From NCBI GenBank assembly GCA_000611775.1, contig KK106987.1, positions 248,001-312,000 on the forward strand: a stretch of DNA of 64,000 nucleotides. The letters run 5' to 3'. A program made the position numbers and the translations under genes. The stretch comes from Umbilicaria muhlenbergii (Eukaryota > Ascomycota > Lecanoromycetes > Umbilicariales > Umbilicariaceae). Shown here in pieces: positions 47,091 through 61,900 of this stretch. The notes beneath the pieces are model-generated. The model worked only from the letters and a program-made list of their open reading frames with translations, was not told the origin of the DNA and ran no database searches. Position 1 is the stretch's first letter, and every line of letters starts with the position of its first letter.

Positions 47091-50000
47091 TTATTTTAAT
47101 TTCTTTTTTTATCTCCTGCTGCAAGGCATCCTGAATGAATTCTGAATCAAATTAACATTAAAGTCAGACAGTTAATCAGAACCTGAATCAGAATCAAAAT
47201 TAAAAATTAATCATGATGATCAGAGAAACTGATAATAAAGTTTACTCATGAATTAAAGAGTCTTTGTTGACTTCTGTGAATGATGAACAATTCACTTTAA
47301 ATAAAAACTTGATTAATCAGATTCTAATCACCTTGACTGCAGAGATCTTGATTAATCTCTTATAAGAACATTCCTCTGAAGCAATGACTGCTCTTCAACA
47401 ACTGATCACTGATCATGAGCAGTCCCTGAATGAAATCAATATCATTATAAAGGCACATAAAGAACTACAAGCAGACTATGAAAGAATAAAGGATAAGAAC
47501 AAGAAACTGAAGAAAAAAGTCATTAAATAAATTGATGTGATAACATACCTTGAATAATGAATTATAATCATCTTCATAAGTACCCCCTGACCTGATTTCC
47601 CTCAATTCACAGTTGAAGGATTATTCAGCTTCAGATTATTAAAGCTCTCTGATTCACTGATGTTCTTCAATGATCATTCAAAATACAATGAATGAGTAGT
47701 GAAGATCAGAAACTACTTATTAATAATAAACAAATGATATCTTACTGAGCAGATAAAAATAACATACATGAAGACAAGAGTTGAGGATGACTTTATTAAA
47801 CACATAAAGTCTCAAATAAATTCAGCATCTTAAACAGTTTATTTAAATATTATTAAACTGCTAGAACATTTGACCTGAATTTACAGAGACTCAGATTGAG
47901 AATGTATCATCATTGATGAATTTCATAAGTTTTATTAAGAATTCAAAGACTTCCTGTCCTTCTGAGTTAATTTTCAGTGATATGTTACTGAACTGAATGA
48001 GTTTTTTAATTTATACTGAATAGGAGAACTTCTGAACAAGGTGAACAACATCATTTAATAATAATTAAACACTGATGATGACAGACTTGAAGATCTTTAT
48101 GAACTTATTAAATGCTGTCAGTAAATCAATCAGACTTTACAACTGCTTAACACAAAGAAGATCATCAGATCTCAACTGAATCAAATATTCTCTTTCACAA
48201 GTTAAACTCATACAAGGATTGAATGTTTCATTAAAACCTTAAAATCAACTACTTGAATGATCATTGAGTCAGTTCCATGAATACTGAACTGAATGTCACA
48301 CTCAAATGCCATCAAAGAACAACAGATGAAAAAAGAATGATGTTTTAAATATAATGAACAGAGACACCTCACCTTAAATTATTTAAATAAGAACAAAAAG
48401 AAAGAGACTTTGATATTAAAACAGATACAATGAATTATATTTAACTTTAATTTTAATTTTAAATCAGATTCAAGAAAAGGCGTTTTTCTATTAAAGTCAT
48501 GATAAGAAACAATGATAATCTTCTTGTGATATTAATACTGATGATTAATAAAGACATTCTGTTCATCTGAACATCATTTAAAGTGAATTGCAAGCTCACT
48601 CTGAATGAGGTCAAGCTACAAGTCAAGGCTTTACTTGATACTGAGTCAATTGAATATGCATTCATTAATGTCAACCTGGCAAAGACTCTGATTGAATGAT
48701 TTAAAATTAAAGCAGTATCACTGCCAAAGCCCTGAACCCTACATGATTTTCAGAAAAAGACAGTGAAATGAGTTACACATGTAATTTATTTAATTATAAA
48801 GGTTTGTGATCATTCTCAGTGACTCATCCTCATGATGATTGTAGACATGAAAGATCTCAACATTATATTAAAATTCTTTTAAATGAATCACACCTGAATT
48901 TTAATCAACCCTGTGAATTAGGTAATGATTTTCTCACTGAATGAATAAACTGAACTGAATAAATGAACTGAACTGAATAAATGAACTGAACTGAATAACT
49001 GAATGAATAAATGAATCAAATGATTGAATTTAAATCACTAAAAACTTATCAGATCTTGAAGAAATTCATTATAAAAGCAGATCTTGAATTAACCTCTGCA
49101 TTAAAAAGTAATAACCCCTCACATGCAGTTAATATCAAGATGATTGACACAATACTGTTCACATTAAATATGAAGAAAGGCAATGAAATCTTTATTATCT
49201 TTATTCAACAAATTAAGGAAACATTGAACTCTGAATTAAAATTAAGTTAATTAAATATTAAGATGATTTTTTCTTCTGAATATCATGACCTGATTGATGT
49301 CTTTTTTAAAAAAGCTGCAAATGAACTCTCTTCACATTAACCTTATGATCACAAGATTGTCTTAAAGGGTGAGTAAAAGCTAAAATACACACTTTTTTAT
49401 AATATGTCACATGAAGAATTGATAGCAGTGAAGAACTACATAGAAGACAACTTGCAAAAAGATTTCATTAAAGTCAGTCAATCATCAGTAGCCTCACTGA
49501 TTTTGTTTATACAAAAGAAAAATGAGTCTTTACAACTGTGCATTGACTACTGAAAGCTAAATTCAATTATGAAGAAAGACTGATACTCATTGCCTTTAAT
49601 TGAGGAAACCTTGACTCAGATTTCAAAGACAAAATACTTCATCAAGATTAATATACAACAGGCATTTCACTGCATATGAATGAATCTTGAATCTGAAGAC
49701 TTGACAACCTTTCAAACAAGGCATGATTTTTACAAAAATAAGGTCTTGCCTTTCAAACTCACTAATGAACCAGTTACCTTTCAGCACTTTATTAATGATG
49801 TATTATTTAATTTATTGAACACATGCTGTACAACATATTTAAATAATATTCTGATTTATTCAGAGTTCCTGTCTGAATATTAAACTCATGTTTAAACTGT
49901 TCTAGAATGACTGAGAAAGGCAAATTTACAAGCTGAAATCAAGAAGTGTGAATTTCACAAGACTGAAACTTAATACTTAAAACTGATCATAAGACATCAT

Positions 50001-50999
50001 AACATCTGAGTGAACCTTGAAAAGATCACAGTCATTAAGACTTAAGAGGTACTGATTAATTTAAAACAGCTGCAGATATTCTTAAATTTTTGTAACTTTT
50101 ACTGATGATTCATAAAGGGATATTCTAAAATCACAAAATCTTTAATCAGACTGACAGGCAAAAACATATTCTTTAATATGTAAATTGAACAGTGTCTTCA
50201 AGCATTTAATGAATTAAAGAACTAATTGATTAACATATTAATATTACAACACTTTAACTGAATCTGAATATGTTATTTTAAATATGATTCATCTGATCTG
50301 ATATCTGCAGGAGTATTATCTCAGAAAGATGATTAAAAATTAATGCATTCAATGACATTTTTCTTTAAGAAACTCATATCAGCTGAATTTAATTATGAAA
50401 TTTATAACAAGGAATTGTTGACTATCATTTAAAGTTTAAAAAAATGATGTGCTGAATTAACAGGAACAGAGAATCTGATTTAAATTTTAACAAATCATAA
50501 AATTCTGAAGTACTTTATAAAAATCAAGAAATTGACTCACAGATAAGTCAGATGAGCTGAATTCCTCTCATAATTTAACTTTATGATTACATACTGAACA
50601 GGCAAGGAAAATGAAAAGATAAACACACTCATTAAATACTTAAATGACTGACTAAAGAAGAATGAGGATGATGAGTGATTATGATATTAATTTTAAATCA
50701 TGCTACTGAGCTGCTGCTTAAACTCATGCATCATTATTAAACAAAAGAAAAAAGCTCCTCATCTTTTAAAATCAGCCCTGAATGAATCAGCTTTAAACAA
50801 ATCAGCTGAACAGACCCTGAATAAAACTTTAAATGAATTAATTACTCATTATGTGAAAGCAGATGATTTCTGCCAGGAAGTTATAAACTTATTATAAATT
50901 AAAACAAGATATTCAATCAAAATCTCTCTCAATGACTATACTGAAGATGCAAATGATTAATTACTGTATCAGGAACAGGTATGAGTCTCAGAAGTTAAT

Positions 51000-51262
51000 T
51001 ATCAAGACTATGCAGATTATGAATTAATGCATGTGTTTTAACAGCTGACATTTAACTACAGAGAAGAATTTTAATCTAAGAAGCAAAAGGAAGAAAGAGC
51101 ATGAAGATTAAAGTTTTTATGTACATGTTAAGCTCATTAATCTAAATCACTGTTAACTCATTCAGTCATTCAGCGCTAACTCATTTGATCATTCAGTTCA
51201 GTACATCATTCAGATCATTCAGGTCATTCAGTTCAATTTAATGTTTAAGTGTAAACTTGACA
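51000..51262 (-). repeat. 3' LTR of element B
   Basis: 263 bp, same length and orientation as 54,358-54,620. The TTAAT duplication abuts its left edge. Confidence 0.9.
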
Positions 51263-54200
51263 TTACCTTCTTCTTTATTTAATGAGCTTCATGAGCTGAT
51301 CATCTACTTTTCTCCTTTGTTGTTGATGTATTCAGTGACTCAATCAGCTTATTTGAGTACCTCTCATGAAATGCCTCTTTCAGTTCAGGTGAGTGTTTGA
51401 ATTCATCAGTGTTGTATCAGATCTTATCAGGTGAGTACTTTTTTCATGTCACTTTATACTGTAATCTGTTTTTTCATCAACAGTTATCATTAATTTGTTT
51501 AACTTCTCATTTCAGTTCAGCCTGTTTAGTTCATTCTAGAACAGTTTAAACATGAGTTTAATGTTTAAACAGAAACTTCAAATAGATCAGGATATCATTT
51601 AAATATGTTATACAACAAGTGTTCAATAAATTAAGTAATACATCATTAATAAAGTGCTGAAAGATGACTGATTCATTAGTGAGTCTGAAAGGCAAGATCT
51701 TATATTTGTAGAAATCATGCCTTGTTTGAAAGGTTGTCAAATCTTCAGAATCAGAATTCATTCATATGCAGTGAAATGCCTGTTGTATATTAATCTTGAT
51801 GAAGTATTTTGTCTTTGAAATCTGAGCCAGGGTTTCCTCAATTAAAGGCAATGAGTATCAGTCTTTCTTCATAATTGAATTCAACTTTCAGTAATTGATG
51901 CACAGTCATAAAGACCTGTCTTTCTTTCATATGAACAGAATCAGTGAGGCTACTGATGACTGACTGACTTCAATGAAATCTTTTTACAAGTTATCTTTTA
52001 TGTAGTTCTTCACTGCTATCAGTTCTTCATGTGATATATTGTAAAGAGGTGTGTATTTAAGCTTTTATTCATCTTTTAAAACAATTTTGTGATCATAGAA
52101 TTAATGCAGAGGGAGTTCATTTGCAGTCTTTTTAGAAAAGACATCAATCAAGTCATAATATTCAGAAGGGAGAATCACCTTGATATTTAATTCACTTAAC
52201 TTCAGTTCAGAGTTCAATGCTTTCTTAATTTATTGAATAAAGATAACAAAGATCTCATTGCCTTTCTTCATATTCAAGGTGAATGATGCTGCATCAATCA
52301 TCTTGATATTAACTGCATGTGAGGAGTTATTATTTTTTAATGCAGAGGTTGATTCAGGATCTGCTTTTGTGATGAATTTCCTCAGAATCTGATAAGGTTT
52401 CAGTGATTTAAATTCAATTGTTCAGTTTATTCAGTTTATTCAGTTGTTCAGTGTTTGATTCTTTAGTTTAGTTCATTTATTCAGTTTAGTTTATTTGTTT
52501 AATTCAGTTTATTCATTCAGTGGAAAAATCACTACCTGATTCACAGAGTCAATTAGAATTCAGATGTGATTCATTTAAAAGAGTCTTAATATAATGCTGA
52601 GATCTTTCATGTCTACAATCATCATGAGGGTGAGTCACTGAGAATAATCACAAACCTTCATAATTGAATAAATTGCATGTGTAACTCATCTCACTGTCTT
52701 CTTCTGGAAATCATATAAAGTTCAGGGCTTTGGCAATGATACTGCCTTAATTTCAGATCATTCAATCAAAGTCTTTGTCAGGTTAGCATTAATGAATGTA
52801 TATTCAATTGACTCAATATTAAGTAAGGCCTTGACTCATAGCTTAACCTCATTCAGAGTGAGCTTGCAATTCACTTTGAATAATGTTTAGGTGAACAAAA
52901 CATCTTCATTAATCATTAACATTAATATCATAAGGAGATTATCATCATTCTTTATCATGACTTTAATAGAGGAACATCTTTTTTGAATTTAATTCAAAAT
53001 CAGAATCAAAGTTGAATATGATTTATTGCACACATTTTAATGCTGAAGTCTCTTTCTTTTTATTCTTGTTTGAACAGTTTAAGGCAAGGTGTCTTTGTTC
53101 ATTATATTTAAAACAACATTCTTCTTTCATCTGTTGTTCTTTGGCGGCGTCTGAGTGTGACATTCAGTTCAGTATTCAAGGAACTGACTCAGTGATCATT
53201 CAGATAGTTGATTTTAAAGTTTTAATAAAACATTCAGTTCTTGTATGAGTTTAGCTTGTGAAGAAGGATGTTTAATTCAGTTTAATAATCTTCTTTATAT
53301 CAAGCAGTTGTAAAGTCTGATTGATTCATTAACAGTGCTTAATGAGTTCATAAAGATCTTCAGGTCTGTTATTGTTAATGTTTAATTATCATTAAATGAT
53401 GTTGTTCACCTTGTTCAGAAGTTCTCCTATTCAGTATAAATTAAGAAACTCATTCAGTTCAGTAACATATCACTGAAAATCAGCTCAGAAGGATGAAAAG
53501 TCTTTAAATTTTTAATAAAGCTTGCAGAATTCATTAATGATGATATGTTTTTAATCTGAGTCTTCATAAATTTAGGTTAAATGTTTTAGCAGTTCAGTAA
53601 CATTTAAATAAGCTGTTCAAGATGCCAGATTCATTTGAGACCTTATGTGTTTAACAGAGTCACTCTCAACTTTTATTTTCATATATGTTATCTTCATTTA
53701 TTTGATGAAGTATTATTCATTCATTACTAGTAAGTAGTTTCTGATCTTCACTACTCATTTGTTGTATTTTGAATGATCATTGAAGAACATCAGTGAATCA
53801 GAGAGCTTTAATAATCTGTAGCTGAATAATCCTTCAACTGTGAATTGAGGGAAATCAGGTCAGGGGGTACTTATGAAGATGATTATGATTCATTATTCAA
53901 GGTATGTTATCACATCAATTTATTTAATAACTTTTTTCTTCAATTTCTTGTTCTTATTCTTCATTCTTTCATAATCTGCTTGTAGTTCTTTATGTGCCTT
54001 TATAACAGTGTTGATTTCATTCAAAGACTGCTCATGATTGATGATCAATTGTTGAAGAGCAGTCATTGCTTTAGAAAGATGTTCTTGTAAAAGATTAATT
54101 AAAGTCTCTGCAGTTGAGGTGATCAGGATCTGATTAATCAGGTTTTCATTCAAGATGAATTGTTCATTATTCACAGAAGTCAACAAAGACTCTTTAATTC

Positions 54201-54357
54201 ATGAGTAAACTTTATTATCAGCTTCTTTAATCATCATGATTGAGTTCTGATTTTGATTTTAATTCTGATGTGTTGATCATCTGACTTCAGTGTCAATCTG
54301 ATTCAGAATTTATTCAGGATGCCTTGTGGCAGGAGATAAAAAATGAGATTAAAATAA

Positions 54358-54620
54358 TATCAAAACTATGCAGATTATGAATTAATGCATGTGTTTTAAC
54401 AGCTGACATTTAGCTACAGAGAAGAATTTTAGTCTAAGGAGCAAAAGAAAGAAAAAGCATGAAGATTAAAGCTTTTATATGTGTGTTAAGCTCACTAATC
54501 TAAGTCATCACTAACTCATTCAGTCATTCAGCGCTAACTCATTCAGTCATTCAGTTCAGTACATCATTTGAATTGTTCAGGTTGTTCAGTTCAATTTAAC
54601 ATTCAAGCATAAACCTGACA
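54358..54620 (-). repeat. 5' LTR of element B
   Basis: 263 bp. Its outer end reads TGTCAGGTTTATG on the minus strand. The TTAAT duplication abuts its right edge. Confidence 0.9.
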
Positions 54621-55805
54621 TTAATAATGATTCAAATAAAAATAAGTTACAACTTTGACTGATTCAAGAAGCACATGAACAACTGATTACAGAACATATA
54701 AAACATCAAAAGACATTAAAAATACTTACATGATTCTACTATTGACCCTGAATGAATTGAACAGTCAGTGATTTTGTTTGAAATTGCCACATTTGCCGCT
54801 GAACAAAGAACATGAATGAGCAGTATCAAGGAGCTTTAAAATCACTTTTAATTTCAAGTCATTCATGATAAGATATTTCACTCAACTTGATTACTGAGTT
54901 ATTTAAAAGTGAAGGATTCAATGCAATCCTGATAATTATTTACAGACTGATCAAGAAGAGATATTATATCTCTTGTTTAATGAATAAAAATAAGAGAATA
55001 TTAGCTGAATACATTGCTGAACTCTTGCTTCAAAATGTATGAAGATTTCATGAATTACCACAGATAATTACATCAGACTGAGGATCACAGTTTATAACAT
55101 TACTTTGAAAATACCTGTGTGAATGACTTTGAATCAGATTAAAACCTTCAACTGCTTTTCATCCTGAGACAGACAGGCAGTCTGAAAATGTGAATGCAAA
55201 TGTTAAACATTATCTTAAAGCATTTGTGAATTATCAGCAAGATGATTGAGCTAAATAACTGCTAATGACTGAGTTTGTAGTCAACAATGCAGATTTTGAC
55301 TTCATCAAAGTTTCATCATTCTTTGTAAATAAAGAATATCACCTCTGAATGAGCTTCAACCTTGAATGATTAATCATCTCACTGCTGACAAGAGAATGAA
55401 TTCTGAAGGAAAAAGCTGATTTCATAATAAATCATATGAAGGTTCTACATGCAATGTTATAAGAGAACATGACAGTGACACAACTTCAGCAAGAAGACTT
55501 CATGAACAGAATTTAAACATTAATCTCAACATATTAAGTGAGAGATTTGATATGATTATCAACAAAAAACATTTGAACAACTCATCTATTCAAAAAGCTG
55601 AATCACAAGAATGAAAAACCTTTTTGAATCAAGAAGAAAGTATCAACTCAAGTATATAAACTTGAACTGCTTAAATTAATAAAAATACACTCTGTATTTT
55701 ACACCTTCTTATTATGACTCACTGTGAATAATTTTTTATTTAAGTAAATTGAGTCATTATCATCACCTGTAATAACTGAACAGGCTAAATCAGAATGAGA
55801 AGTTG

Positions 55806-55929
55806 TGTCAAGGTCATCATATAATAATATGACAGTATAACACTAATATGACACTAGTATGACACTATAGTACGACACTATAGTATGACATTATATAAAT
55901 ATGATGACTCAGCGCCTAGCGCCTTGACA
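55806..55929. repeat. 124-bp repeat with TGTCAAGG...CCTTGACA inverted ends
   Basis: Exact 8-bp inverted ends (TGTCAAGG at 55,806, CCTTGACA at 55,922) enclose tandem TATGACACTA-like units. It sits exactly where the element A sequence ends and element C territory begins. It could be a short 5' LTR of element C, or part of one, or a tiny independent inverted-repeat element. No convincing target duplication and no second copy were seen. Confidence 0.5.
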
Positions 55930-58900
55930 TCAAGTAAAACTCTTTACAAGGAGGTTCAGAAACCTGCTTTCTCAATGATCAGTTTTGCCACTGAATAGAA
56001 GACATATAATCATTGCATTGATTTATCATGATTATATTGTCTACAACACCCTGTTCAACTCTTATATGATGACTGTTGTACACTCATTCTTTTACATACT
56101 GATCACTCAGTACCTTCAGGTGAATGATCACGTCAAAAGCATAAAACATGATGACATCAACATTTTAATCTCATCAGGTCAATGAAACAGTTGATAATCA
56201 AGCTGAGGCAGGCCCTTCAACTAACAGGTTTACATTATCAGTTGTTGATACCTCTACTTCTGACATCATTGATGATGATGAACATATTGCTGCAGGCAAC
56301 CTCAATGACATCATTAAAAACCTTGAGGCAGTCACTGCTCATAATCAGAAGGTCATCAAGTGTCAGTGATTACAATTATGATGCATATGACAAGAAATTG
56401 AGTTTGAAGATAATAAAAAAAAGCTTCAGGAGCTTAATCAACACCTGTAAGAAGATTCTTTAATTATGATTACAGTAAACTCAAGGAATGATGCAGGTTC
56501 ATCACATGAATTATGATGTCAAGTTATGACAGACATCACACCTCCCTCTTTTTAACATCTTGTAAAGTCATGAGAGCCTCACCTCTATGCAGGAGGCATT
56601 AAAGTCATGAGATGAAAACTTCAAAAATACCTGAATGAAATTAATCAGAATCAGGAGCTGATGTCAGAGTAATTCTTTATTGAATGAGATTTCATCATCT
56701 GAGCAGGCATCTACCTTGAGAAAACAGTCATGAGTGACTGATGAAAGCAAAAGGAGCAGCATGATCACACTTAAATCATTTATGACAACTTTTTAAAGAT
56801 TCTAGAGAAGAACTTATCCTCTGATGAAGACATGAATGAATGAAATATCATCACTTTCAATGCAGCTGAACTTCACAGTCATGATATAATTACCTCTTGA
56901 TATAATAAATTATCAGAACTTTACTGCTTCCTTTCAACTTCACACAAGGAAATCAGTGAGATGCTCATTCAAGATCACTGATGATCAAGGCTTCCTCATC
57001 ATGTCTTGACTGAATTATGATGTTGAGATCTGACGCAGGTTGCAAGACAGTTAATGCAGAAAATTTCAGCACATCTTGATATCATCATCAATCATGAATC
57101 ATTCTGAAGCCGCTCAGACATCAAAAAGGATCATTAAAGCAAAACTGATAATAATGACAAAAGTATGACACAGACGTCATACTATGACAGAAAAGAATCT
57201 TTCACTGAACAATAAACCTCTCACCCTCAATAATTCAATCATGAAAGAGGAAACAATTCATGAGGCTTTTATCAAGAAAGTAATCATGATCAAAGCTGAA
57301 ATTTAAACCACATACCAGTTGCAGAGAAAGTGATCATGACAATAATGCAGATGTTCACAGGACCCTCATGCTGACAAGAAGATTTTATTCTTAAGAATGA
57401 AGTAAATGCATGAAAAGCAGCAGGCCTCTGTATCAAGTGTGAAATCATCAGTCATTAAACAAATGAATGTATGATGAGATGATCAACAGCAGTCACTACT
57501 GCAGTTGATGTGAATAAATGATTTACAGTCAACCTTCAGCTCATCTTTTTACTTATCATTGATGATATCTCACATCTGATATCAAGGCAGTTAAAGGTGA
57601 ACTCTCATATGACAAGGAATGATCTGAAGAAAAAATACTCATATATTATTGACAATGACAGTCAAGGCAATATTATCACATGATATGTTGTCAATGAACT
57701 GTCTTTACAAACTGAACCCTATGAAGCTCAAGTCAATGCATGAGGCAATATGATTGACTTGTCAGAATTCATCATATTGACTATTACAGCATACAACATC
57801 AACAGTCAACTTTATCACTATAACAGCTGCTTTCTTGTCACATGAGACAACACATCAACTCCTTTCATCCTCAGGTTATCATTTCTAGTCAATGCAAACC
57901 TGAATCATGAATANNNNNNNNNNNNNNNNNNNNNNNNNNNNNNNNNNNNNNNNNNNNNNNNNNNNNNNNNNNNNNNNNNNNNNNNNNNNNNNNNNNNNNN
58001 NNNNNNNNNNNNNNNNNNNNNNNNNNNNNNNNNNNNNNNNNNNNNNNNNNNNNNNNNNNNNNNNNNNNNNNNNNNNNTTCACATGATCATGTCATTGACT
58101 TGAAATCAGAGCAGCAACCTTCATTTAAAAAGTTATACTTGATGTTCTCAGCTGAACTTAATGTACTGAAGGTATATCTAGATGATGTCATGAAGACAGG
58201 CATAATTTATAAATTAATATCATCTGCAGCTTCACCTGTTATGTTTGTACTGAAATCAGACAGCAGCTTATGATTAATCATTAATTATAAGTGCTTGAAT
58301 GATATTACTATTAAGAATTGTTACTCATTATCACTTATATCAGACATGTTGAATCATCTTTAAGGAGCTAAGAAGTTCACTAAGCTGAACTGCAAGAATG
58401 CATATAATCAAATATGAATTAAGAGTGAAGATGAGAGAAAAACAGCATTCTGAACATGATTCAGGCTGTTTAAATATCTTGTCATGCTTTTCAGTCTCAC
58501 AAATGCTCCTGCTATGTTTCAAGCCTTCATTGATAAAGTGCTTGATGAGTTTTTAAACATCACATGCATGATCTACTTGAATGATATCTTGATCTTTAGC
58601 AAAGATGAGTTTAAGCATGAAGAGCATGTATGATAAGTACTAGGTGCATTATGATGTCATGATCTTCATCTTAAGATCAGTAAGTGCTCATTTAATACAA
58701 CAGAAGTGAACTTCCTAGAATTTAAGATTAACATGAAAAACATATACATGAACCTGAAGAGGATTTAAGCTGTTGAAGAATAACTGCCTCTGAAGAATAT
58801 TCATGAATTGCAAGTCTTTTTAGGCTTCATCAACTTCTTTCAAAGATTTATAAGAGATTATTCATGAATTACAGCATCACTGTTAAACCTTCTGAAAACA

Positions 58901-61900
58901 GGAAGGAATAAAAATAAGATTAAGATTATATCAAGTTCTCTTTCAACTCACTGAACTGCTCCTCATCAAGACATTGAAGGAAAGCAGAGCAGCTCAATCT
59001 CATTGCAGAGGTTTAACACAGATTATTCAGCATGCAGCTTATAAGTCAGAGGAGAGTTATGACAAGAAAATGTCATATCTGCTTCTTTTTCACTTTCAGG
59101 AGCTGCATTGAAAGCATTTAATGTTCTGAAGGAGACCTTTATGAGTGCTTCATTATTACACTACTTCAATGAAAACAAACTCATGAGGGTTGAAATGAAC
59201 GCCTCTGAATTCACAATTGATGAAATCTTGATGCAACACTTCAAGGTCAACAGTCAATTGCATTGATTATCAGTTGTTTACTACAGTAAGAAGCTGCTAA
59301 ATACTGAGACTTGATATGATACAGGTGAGCAAGAGCTCCTTGTCATCATGAAAGTCATGCATCATTGACAGTACTACTGTCAGGGTGCTAAACATCAAAT
59401 TGTCATACTGACTGATCATGCAAACCTTGTTTGATTCATGATTACCTCAAACCTCACACAAAGGCAGCTCAAATGAGCTGAGAAGCTTGCTGAATATGAC
59501 TTCAAAGTCACATATCAAGAAGGCAAGAAGAACCCTGCTGATGATTTATTAAAACAGCTTGATTATGAACTGCTGAAGACTGTCAGTACCTTGACTGCTG
59601 CTGAAATAATACAACAGTCCTTTCACTTAAGAAGTGAGGATTATAAGTCAGTACAGAAGAAATTATACATGCTTGCTGTAATGACACTGCAGTCAAGGGC
59701 AGTATGACAGGAGCTACAACAAGAGAACATTATACCTGTCACAATGAATACTATCAGTATGATGAACACTGAAGACAGCAGTCTCATCAGAACATCAATG
59801 ATGTAAAATCTACCTACTTAAAAAGAAGCAAGCTGTAATGAAAATAATGAGAGTGTCATGTCAAATGAAGTCAGTGATATCATTGAAACATCAGCAGTGC
59901 ATCATCTACTCAGTATGATGAATACTGAAGCTGATGATATGATTAAAACATCAGCAGTTCATGACCTACATGCTTGAGAAGCAAGTCATGACTGAATAAG
60001 AGAGTTTAAGTATGCAGAGCCTCAGCAGCACTCAATCAAGGATAACTCAGCAAACACTGCAGTTATGAATGATGACACAAGTCATGTTTCTATTAGCTTT
60101 TAAATTGAGGATAACACTTCTGCTGACATTGTTGAAGCGCTTCAACTCATGTCTACTCACTCATCAATAAGTGAAGAGATAACAGCTTATACAAGAATGT
60201 TTATTAAATAACTTAAATGTGTGATTCATACTGAGCAGTTGAAAGACAGTTTGGTATGATGAGTACAACAGGGATTAACTACCCCTCTTAAGAATAAAAA
60301 CAACTTAGCTGAGTTCAAGATGATAAATATGAATATAAACATGAACCCTGAGATGATCATGACATCAGAGATGCAGCTAAATATGACATTTATACTGTCA
60401 AATATATGAAAACATTGACAAGAAATAAATGATGTCATACATTATGATGACAAGATCTACATTTCATAGAACTCTGCTCTTCACAATGCAGTGATCAGTC
60501 AATTTCATGATGATGTTTTTGCAGGTCATTTCAGGAAGTCAAGAATTACAAAATTGATGCAGTGATCTTATGATTGACTTGATGCTGTCAAAGATGTATG
60601 ATGTTACTGTCATGACTGTGTTGAATGTTAAAAGGTGAAGTCAGCTCATCACAAATCATACAAATTATTAAACTCATTATTAGTTCTGAAAGTGTCATGA
60701 CATACAGTGACAATGAACTTCATTATGAACCTGTCACTGAGCAGCACATATGAAAGTATGACATGAGATTCAATCCTCATCATAATTGATAAGTTGATTA
60801 AAATGGCTCATTATATTCCTGTACAGAAGACAATGTCAGTTGCTGACTTCATTGAAGTGTTTATTCAAGACATTATCAAGCATCATGACATGTCAAAAGT
60901 TCTAATCACAGACAGAGACAAGTTTTTTATGTCAGAGCAATGAATCAGCTTCTGCTTTCACATGTGATGTTGTCATAACATGTCAACAGCTTTTCACCTG
61001 CAAACTGATGATCAAACAAAGAGGCAGAATCAGTCTCTGAAGGTGTATTTATGCATATTCATTAATGAGCAGCAAGAGGATTGAGTTAAACTTCTACTTT
61101 GCATGAAGTTCTTGTACAACAACTTCATACATACTGCTACAAGAAAGAGCCCCTTTCAGCTTAACTTAAGATGAGATCCTCAGATGAGTCTAAGTAAGCT
61201 GTTTATACAGCACTCACATAAACAAATAAAACTTTATGCAGATGCACAGCAGCTTCAAGATCAAATTGCAACAGCTCAAGAGCAGTTATGACAGGTCAAC
61301 AAGATGTATGTAAACTATTATAATCAGTGCTGAATGAAGATAACATTCAAAGAAGGTGATTTAATACTGATTAATGAAAAGAATGTGTCAGTGAACAAGC
61401 AGATGAAGAAACTGCATTGAAAAAAACTCAGCTCATTCATGATATGACATGTGATAAATCAATCATCATATGAACTTGACCTCTCAGAGGATCAAAACAT
61501 TTATAATGTATTCAACATCACTCTATTGAAGTCATTTTAAGACACACGTCATGTGTTTCCTGCATTGACAGGAAAAGACCTACTACTTAATTAAGATGAT
61601 GAGTGAGAAGTCAAGACAATTGTGAATAATCATGTTCATGACAGCAGGCTTCAATACCTCATCAAATGAAAGTCAACAGATCAGGTGTGAGATGACACAT
61701 GAAAGTCAACACACTTCATCTGCAATGTAAAGACAAAAATGTGAAAATTTCATGCTGACAATCCTGACAAACTGAAATTCAGGTGAGTTGTATGATGTGA
61801 CTTTTTAAAGTTGATTGAGAAGTTGTCACAAAAGTCATGAGTCTTAAGAAAGCTGTCACAAAAGTCATGAGTTTTAAGAACTGAAAACTTTGTCAGCTTT

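Larger units (their letters stand above)
51000..54620 (-). mobile_element. Fossil Ty3/Gypsy retrotransposon (element B), nested in A in opposite orientation
   Basis: 3,621 bp bounded by two same-orientation 263-bp LTRs and flanked by a perfect 5-bp target-site duplication, TTAAT (50,995-50,999 and 54,621-54,625). The internal 3.1 kb reads on the minus strand from right to left: gag-like region, protease-like region, part of reverse transcriptase, and a short tail matching the family's 3' end. RNase H and integrase are not recognisable, so B is shorter than A and looks like a reduced derivative. LTR divergence is about 12-13% (roughly 33 differences), all transitions. This overstates age if directed mutation acted. 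Many breaks; dead. Confidence 0.9.
46871..55805 (+). mobile_element. Fossil Ty3/Gypsy retrotransposon (element A), interrupted by element B
   Basis: Plus-oriented element starting with an LTR at 46,871-47,090. Parts in order are a gag-like region (about 47,200-48,400), an aspartic-protease-like stretch (about 48,560-48,730), reverse transcriptase (about 49,380-49,900) and RNase H (about 50,220-50,600). Element B follows as an insertion at 51,000-54,620. The integrase then continues (about 54,630-55,500), with a conserved TSD-G-SQF-like core and a C-terminal region. Near 55,805 the A sequence stops where another repeat begins, so the 3' LTR is not seen. It is heavily decayed, with dozens of breaks. 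A and B are the same family by LTR and gag similarity. Confidence 0.82.
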
